Of a DNA stretch of 8,075 bases, positions 7,177 to 8,075 are shown one piece after another. Location: contig JABXJZ010000055.1 in NCBI GenBank assembly GCA_013375335.1, forward strand, positions 1 through 8,075. Direction: 5' to 3'. Numbering within the stretch: the first letter of the stretch is position 1; each line of letters begins with the position of its first letter. The DNA is from Desulfobacterales bacterium. GTDB lineage: Bacteria; Desulfobacterota; DSM-4660; Desulfatiglandales; B25-G16. A program made the translations under genes and the position numbers. The notes under the pieces were generated by a model. That model made no database searches and was not told where the DNA came from. It saw only the letters and a program-made list of their open reading frames with translations.

Positions 7177-7184
7177 GGGTGAGG

Positions 7185-7790
7185 TTATGGAGCGCAGGAG
7201 GATCGGTTCTCCAGGGACCTCTTTAGTGTCATGCTGTCTATGTATTTGAGGTCACCGCCGAGGGGAATTCCCAGGGCAATTCTTGTAACAGTTACATCCT
7301 TTCCTTTCAGGAGGTCAGTCAAGTATGAGACGGTGGATTCTCCTTCGACGCTTGGGTTGATGGCCAGTATGACCTCCTTTATGTTTTCATTTCTCAGGCG
7401 TGACATGAGCTCGGCTATGCGTAGGTCTTCCACTCCGATACCATCGAGGGGGGAGAGGACACCATGCAAGATATGATATCTGCCCTTAAAGGCCCCTGAT
7501 TTTTCGATGGCCAACTGGTCTCCGGGCCCTTCAACAACGCAAATGCTGCCATTTGCCCTCCTTTGATCGGTGCAGATCGGGCATGGATCCTTATCGGTAA
7601 GACTAAAGCAGATAGAACAGAACCCGATCTTTTCTTTTACCTCCAAAAGGCTCTGGGCGAGTTCTTCTGCAAGCCCTTTTGAACTCTTCAAGACATGGAG
7701 GGCTAATCTCTCCGCTGACTTCCTTCCAATGCCGGGAAGTTTGCCAAATTGTTCGACTAATCTACCCAGTGATGGTGGATAGATCCCCAT
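7185..7790 (-). CDS. recR: Recombination mediator RecR
   Basis: RecR works with RecO (and RecF) to load RecA at single-stranded gaps. All parts are visible in the 201 residues: the helix-hairpin-helix LPGIGRKSAERLA (18-30); a four-cysteine zinc finger (C58, C61, C70, C73); the TOPRIM region beginning CVVEGPGD (84-91) with ILHGVLSPLDGIG (107-119); and the GIPLGGDLKYID block (174-185). Length is normal and the frame is intact. The ATG at 7790 has AGGG about eight bases upstream. It lies 22 bases after ebfC, the common dnaX-ebfC-recR order, so it is probably co-transcribed from outside the window. The C-terminal residues after the conserved block are unremarkable. Confidence 0.97.
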   Translation of the reverse strand: MGIYPPSLGRLVEQFGKLPGIGRKSAERLALHVLKSSKGLAEELAQSLLEVKEKIGFCSICFSLTDKDPCPICTDQRRANGSICVVEGPGDQLAIEKSGAFKGRYHILHGVLSPLDGIGVEDLRIAELMSRLRNENIKEVILAINPSVEGESTVSYLTDLLKGKDVTVTRIALGIPLGGDLKYIDSMTLKRSLENRSSCAP

Positions 7791-7812
7791 AACTCATACC
7801 CTACATCTCATA

Positions 7813-8075
7813 TTACACTATGCCTGGTATCTTTATCCCGCCGGTCAACTTAGTCATCTCCTCACTGACCATTTGCCTTGCCTGATAGAGGGCATCATTG
7901 ACCGCTGCTAGAACGAGATCCTCCAACATCTCAATATCACTTGCATCTGCAACCTCTGGATCAATCTTTATAGAAACGATCTCCTGTTTTCCATTTGCCA
8001 CAACCGTCACCATTCCACCCCCGGACGATGTCTCAACTGTCTTGTCACCCAACTCTTCCTGTAGCTTCACTATTT
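7813..8075 (-). CDS. ebfC: YbaB/EbfC nucleoid-associated protein, N-terminus cut by window edge
   Basis: EbfC is a small DNA-binding, nucleoid-associated dimer encoded just before recR in many bacteria. The visible 87 or so residues include LQEEL, the GGGMVTVVANGKQEIVSIKI strand region, a DIEMLEDLVLAAVNDAL helix and the final MTKLTGGIKIPGIV. Usual members are about 100-110 residues, so some 15-25 N-terminal residues lie beyond the right edge. A GTG at 8070 is an apparent start only; family-like sequence continues upstream of it into the edge. It ends 22 bases before recR. Confidence 0.94.
   Translation of the reverse strand, partial: IVKLQEELGDKTVETSSGGGMVTVVANGKQEIVSIKIDPEVADASDIEMLEDLVLAAVNDALYQARQMVSEEMTKLTGGIKIPGIV

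Overview
The window looks like a chromosomal piece of an anaerobic, sulfur- or metal-rich-lifestyle bacterium, most likely of deltaproteobacterial (Desulfobacterota) type. That placement is inferred from gene content (DUF362, C_GCAxxG_C_C, thiazoline-carboxylate-hydrolase-like, FmdB zinc ribbon, rubrerythrin-like ferritin), not from a marker phylogeny. No tRNA, rRNA, CRISPR array, insertion sequence or phage gene was recognised.

Layout. A long minus-strand array fills 1-5222. In transcription order it holds: a broken DUF362 gene (5222-4358), an intact rubrerythrin-like gene (4296-3772), an FmdB zinc ribbon (3607-3389), a stand-alone GMP-synthase-type PP-loop protein (3340-2375), a frameshifted ATC-hydrolase-like gene (2016-1439), a broken C_GCAxxG_C_C gene (1408-861), and a class I methyltransferase running off the left edge (652-1). 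A divergent spacer (5223-5385) precedes a plus-strand pair: a membrane-anchored alpha/beta hydrolase (5386-6243) and an exported, membrane-anchored zinc peptidase of the MA family (6250-7176). These run tail to tail, with only 8 bases between, into the conserved minus-strand ebfC-recR pair (8075-7185), the recombination-repair end of a dnaX-ebfC-recR type operon.

The most notable thing is uneven decay. Three of the seven genes in the left array are damaged (frameshifts, an in-frame amber codon, and apparently missing internal segments), while the genes between and beside them (rubrerythrin-like, fmdB, guaA-like, methyltransferase) are open with good start signals. The broken parts can be stitched together from adjacent frames, and family-typical sequence continues across each break. 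These are therefore recognisable recent pseudogenes or sequence errors rather than random ORFs.

Functionally, rubrerythrin-like and FmdB proteins suggest iron/oxidative-stress and zinc/metal handling. The guaA-like protein would make GMP (or a related adenylation product) without an attached glutaminase domain. The hydrolase and peptidase are probably cell-envelope enzymes. RecR and EbfC are housekeeping. No clear new multi-gene defence or mobile system was found; the best leads are the divergent PP-loop protein and the interleaved pseudogenes.
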